Assembly (NCBI GenBank): GCA_023664325.1
Contig: JAMPFS010000001.1
Coordinates: 80,562-144,561, forward strand
Source: Clostridium sp.
Lineage (GTDB): Bacteria; Bacillota; Clostridia; Lachnospirales; Lachnospiraceae
Length of the DNA stretch: 64,000 nt
Direction: 5' to 3'
The notes beneath the pieces are model-generated. The model did not search any database and was not told the origin of the DNA. It saw nothing but the letters and a program-made list of their open reading frames with translations. Position numbers and translations under genes: made by a program. Below, one piece after another: positions 60,771 through 64,000 of the stretch (position 1 is its first letter; every line of letters begins with the position of its first letter).

Positions 60771-62834
60771 TTACTTTTTTTCACATATAAATCCGCACTC
60801 TTTGTTATTGCAGACAAGCTTATTGCCTTTCTCTAACATAACCCCGCCGCATTTCTCACATTTGGTAGCGGACGGTCGCTGCCACGTCATAAAGTCACAT
60901 TCCGGATTATCAATACATCCAAAATATTTCCGTCCTTTCTTCGTCTTTTTCAGCACAACATCCTTGCCGCATTTTGGACATTCCACGCCAATTTTCTCAT
61001 AATGCGGCTTTGTAAAGCGGCACTCCGGAAAACCGGGGCATGCTAAAAACTTTCCGTGCGGTCCATATTTTACAACAAGCATTCTTCCACAGACTTCGCA
61101 TGGTTCATCCGTTACTTCGTCCTCAATCTTAATATGTTCTAACTCCTCGTTTGCTGCCTGGACAGCCGCTTCTAAATCCGGATAAAAATTGGAAATAACC
61201 GTCTTCCATTCAATGCTTCCATCTTCAATGTTGTCTAATAATGACTCCATATTCGCAGTAAATTCCGTATTCACAATAACCGGAAATGCTTTTTCCATAA
61301 TCTGGTTGACCGCTTCCCCCAACTCTGTCACATAGAGATTGCGGCTTTCCTTCACCACATACCTTCTTGCCAAAATGGTGGAAATCGTCGGCGCATAGGT
61401 ACTTGGTCTTCCAATTCCTGCCTCCTCTAATTTGCGGACCAAAGAGCCTTCTGTATAATGGGCAGGCGGCTGTGTAAAATGCTGTTTATCCACAAAATCT
61501 TCTACGGTGACTCTCGTCTCCTTATCAATCCCTTTGAATTGGTTTTTGAGTTCGTCATTTTCATCTTCCATTGCATAGACTGCCATAAAGCCTTCAAATA
61601 CAAGCTTTGTGGAAGTTGCGCCAAACTCATACCCCTTTGCCTCTAACCGCAAATTCTCACTTTCGTAGCGTGCTGCCTCCATACGGCTTGCCAGAAAACG
61701 GTTGTAAATAAGCTGATACAGGCGGAACTGATCCCTTGAGAGCTGTTCCTTTAGCTTAACAGGAGAAAGCGTGATGTCCGTCGGACGAATCGCCTCATGG
61801 GCATCCTGGATCTTCTGGTTATTCTTGGCATTTTTCTTGTCTTTACTGACATACGGATCCCCATACTGCGAACGGATATACTCCACCGCCATCGCATTCG
61901 CTTCATCCGATACACGGGTAGAATCTGTTCTCAGATAAGTAATGAGACCAACGCTTCCCTTTCCCTTAATATCAACGCCTTCATAGAGCTGCTGTGCAAT
62001 GCGCATTGTTTTGCCCGTAGCAAAATTAAGTTTTCTCGCTGCCTCCTGCTGTAAGGTCGAAGTGGTAAACGGAAGCGGTGATTTTTTTGTGCGGGTTGAC
62101 TTTTTAATCTCACTCACGGAAAGCCCGGAACCTTTGAGTTCCTTTAAAATCTTATCCATCTCCTCCTTAGAGTGGATCTCCGCCTTTCCACTTGGCGTCC
62201 TTAAAAGCTTTGCCGCAAATGGTTTCTTATGATCTCCCGCCCTTACCATTGCATCTAATGTCCAGTATTCCTCCGGTATAAAGTTATTGATTTCCTCTTC
62301 CCTGTCACAAATCAGCTTCAATGCTACCGACTGTACACGGCCTGCGCTTAACCCTCTTTTTACTTTAACCCACAAAACAGGGCTGATTTTGTAACCTACC
62401 AAACGGTCTAACACACGTCTTGCCTGTTGGGCATCCACAAGCCCCATATCAATATCCCGCGCATTCTTCAAAGAACCTTTCACTGCGTTCTTCGTAACCT
62501 CATTAAACGTAATTCTTTTGTAATTCTTATCCTCCAGCTTAAGCGCCTTTGATAAATGCCATGAAATCGCCTCGCCCTCACGGTCCGGATCTGTTGCGAG
62601 ATATACTTTATCCGCTTTCTTGACAGCTTTTCTTAACGCTGCAAGCAGTTCCCCTTTCCCCCGGATCGTAATGTACTTTACATCGAAATTGTTATCCGTA
62701 TCGATCCCCATCTGAGATTTCGGTAAATCCCTCACATGGCCATTCGAAGCAATTACCTCATAATTATTTCCAAGAAATTTTTTGATTGTTTTCGCTTTTG
62801 CCGGTGACTCTACGATAACTAGATTCTTTGCCAT
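60771..62834 (-). CDS. topA: DNA topoisomerase I
   Basis: Relaxes negative supercoils. The 687-residue type IA enzyme has the TOPRIM domain (NLVIVESPAKAKTIKKFLG), the active-site region with tyrosine in GLITYLRTDSTRVS (near residue 305), and three C-terminal Cys4 zinc fingers (CEVCGRMLVVKYGPHGKFLA, CPKCGKDVVLKK, CEKCGGVML). GGAGG lies seven bases before the ATG at 62834. It follows dprA by 23 bases, a common pair in Firmicutes. Confidence 0.97.
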   Translation of the reverse strand: MAKNLVIVESPAKAKTIKKFLGNNYEVIASNGHVRDLPKSQMGIDTDNNFDVKYITIRGKGELLAALRKAVKKADKVYLATDPDREGEAISWHLSKALKLEDKNYKRITFNEVTKNAVKGSLKNARDIDMGLVDAQQARRVLDRLVGYKISPVLWVKVKRGLSAGRVQSVALKLICDREEEINNFIPEEYWTLDAMVRAGDHKKPFAAKLLRTPSGKAEIHSKEEMDKILKELKGSGLSVSEIKKSTRTKKSPLPFTTSTLQQEAARKLNFATGKTMRIAQQLYEGVDIKGKGSVGLITYLRTDSTRVSDEANAMAVEYIRSQYGDPYVSKDKKNAKNNQKIQDAHEAIRPTDITLSPVKLKEQLSRDQFRLYQLIYNRFLASRMEAARYESENLRLEAKGYEFGATSTKLVFEGFMAVYAMEDENDELKNQFKGIDKETRVTVEDFVDKQHFTQPPAHYTEGSLVRKLEEAGIGRPSTYAPTISTILARRYVVKESRNLYVTELGEAVNQIMEKAFPVIVNTEFTANMESLLDNIEDGSIEWKTVISNFYPDLEAAVQAANEELEHIKIEDEVTDEPCEVCGRMLVVKYGPHGKFLACPGFPECRFTKPHYEKIGVECPKCGKDVVLKKTKKGRKYFGCIDNPECDFMTWQRPSATKCEKCGGVMLEKGNKLVCNNKECGFICEKK

Positions 62835-62857
62835 GGTGGCTCCTCCAATCATAATAA

Positions 62858-63964
62858 TTATAATCTGATTGCATAATAGTTCCTGGCAGTTTCAATGATA
62901 ATATGATCAAGCGTCATACGATTCAGCGCCTTTAACACATCCTGCGGCGCAACCTGTACATCTGCAATAATATCATCTATATACCTCGGATCAATTCGCA
63001 AACAACTATACACCATTTTTTCCAGGGGTGCAAGTGACAATTTTGAAATATTCCCCTGCACTGCATCAAAATAGCTGTTTTTCGCATTATTATTTCCCTT
63101 CACATGCAAGATATCCAAAATATCTGCTACCTCTGTCACGATATGCGCGCCTAATTTGATTAAATGATTGCAGCCCACGCTTTTTTGATCCGATATCCTC
63201 CCCGGAACCGCAAAAACCTCCTTGCCCTGTTCTAACCCCTGATCAACGGTTATAAAAGTTCCGCTCTTTTCCATCGCCTCAATCACCAGTATTCCATCGC
63301 ACAAACCCGAAATCAGCCGGTTTCTCTGTGGAAACAGACCTGAAACCGGAGCGATTCCGATATTGCTCTCCGACAAAATTCCGCCCTGCTCCTGCAATTT
63401 CATATATAACTGATAGTTCTCCTTCGGATACACCTGGTCAATTCCTCCGCCAATGATCCCCATCGTATATCCGTTTCCCTCCAACGCGCCCTGATGCGCC
63501 ATGCCATCTACCCCGCGGGCAAGCCCGCTTATAACGGACAGCCCGGATACCGCAAGCTCCCTGCCAAAAAAACGCGCCATCTCCAACCCATATCTTGTAC
63601 AATTCCTTGCCCCGATTACCGCCACAATCTTTTTCTGTTCCGGCGGCAGATTTCCTTTCAGATAGAGTCCGCAGGGGGCATCCGGTATGCAGCGGTACTG
63701 CTTGGGGTATTCAGGCAATGACGGATACAAAAACCGAATCCCCCTCTTTTGCAGTTCAAAAAGCCCTCTCTCCACCTGCTCCTCCCGCCTCGAGGCAATG
63801 CATGCATCTGTCACGGATTCTTTTTTTAAAAATTGCGCAATCTCCTCCCTCCGGGCATAAAATACTGCCTCGGGTGAACCGAAATATTCGATCATCGCCC
63901 ATGCCGTTTTGCGCCCGATTCCTTCTATATTATTAATCCAGTACCAGTAATGTGCTTCTGTCAT
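62858..63964 (-). CDS. dprA: DprA (Smf), DNA-processing protein
   Basis: Loads RecA onto incoming single-stranded DNA in natural transformation and is widely kept even in species not known to be competent. The 368-residue protein has an N-terminal HhH/SAM-like region (INNIEGIGRKTAWAMIEYFG), the Rossmann-like DprA core (VIGARNCTRYGLEMARFFGR, VISGLARGVDGMAHQGALEG) and a C-terminal winged helix. GGGGGATG precedes the ATG. Only 36 bases of the upstream region are in the window and show no feature. Confidence 0.95.
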   Translation of the reverse strand: MTEAHYWYWINNIEGIGRKTAWAMIEYFGSPEAVFYARREEIAQFLKKESVTDACIASRREEQVERGLFELQKRGIRFLYPSLPEYPKQYRCIPDAPCGLYLKGNLPPEQKKIVAVIGARNCTRYGLEMARFFGRELAVSGLSVISGLARGVDGMAHQGALEGNGYTMGIIGGGIDQVYPKENYQLYMKLQEQGGILSESNIGIAPVSGLFPQRNRLISGLCDGILVIEAMEKSGTFITVDQGLEQGKEVFAVPGRISDQKSVGCNHLIKLGAHIVTEVADILDILHVKGNNNAKNSYFDAVQGNISKLSLAPLEKMVYSCLRIDPRYIDDIIADVQVAPQDVLKALNRMTLDHIIIETARNYYAIRL

Positions 63965-64000
63965 TGCCGCATCCCCCTTTTATGGAAATCCGGCAGCCGG

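Noticed and set aside
1..64000. CRISPR array or defence system
   Set aside because: There are no regularly spaced direct repeats, and no gene resembles Cas, restriction-modification, toxin-antitoxin or abortive-infection proteins.

Overview
The window looks like the chromosome of a motile, low-to-moderate G+C member of Lachnospiraceae (Clostridia), close in gene content to Roseburia or Agathobacter. The evidence is a PolC-type replicase, CodY, a Bacillus/Clostridium-style flagellar and chemotaxis cluster with FliY, CheC and CheD, the split PurO plus stand-alone AICAR transformylase pair, and strong Shine-Dalgarno sequences before almost every gene. From about 1.0 kb to the right end every gene I support lies on the minus strand, so the text below follows transcription from right to left.

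Right end (64.0 to 59.9 kb): dprA, topA and codY. CodY has its own promoter and directly precedes the flagellar genes, as in Bacillus.

59.8 to 25.3 kb: one nearly unbroken flagellar and chemotaxis cluster of about 38 genes: flgBC-fliEFGHIJ-(YlxF-like)-fliK-flgD-(flagellar operon protein)-flgE | flbD | motAB-fliLMY-cheY-fliOPQR-flhBAFG-PilZ | cheB-cheA-cheW-cheC-cheD-(small membrane protein)-fliA-DUF342/FapA-three poorly characterised genes. Vertical bars mark places where I see a terminator or a promoter. The cluster supplies the basal body, rod start, hook, export gate, switch, stator, signalling core and sigma-28. It lacks flagellin, hook-associated proteins, flgM and cheR, which must lie elsewhere.

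25.2 to 9.7 kb: housekeeping genes: rpsB-tsf, a small membrane protein plus a bactofilin with a very long acidic arm, pyrH-frr-uppS-cdsA-dxr-rseP-ispG (ribosome recycling, undecaprenyl and phospholipid synthesis, MEP isoprenoid pathway), polC and tRNA-Glu(CUC).

9.4 to 1.0 kb: an AT-rich hypothetical membrane protein, a dCache chemoreceptor, the last two steps of purine synthesis (purO and AICAR transformylase) under a ZTP riboswitch, tyrS, and an ECF sigma factor with its putative membrane anti-sigma factor. Three copies of a palindromic, terminal-inverted-repeat element lie in this part and nowhere else in the window.

Left end (1 to 1.0 kb): the 3' end of a large serine recombinase runs on the plus strand straight into the 5'-truncated remnant of a SpoIID-like/peptidoglycan-binding gene. 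This looks like the right boundary of an integrated mobile element that cut the host gene. It is followed by a second, unrelated palindromic element.

I found no CRISPR array, defence system or prophage module. The most unusual items are the recombinase/host-gene junction, the palindromic repeat family, the receiver-less CheB with its own promoter, and the group of uncharacterised genes at the end of the flagellar operon.
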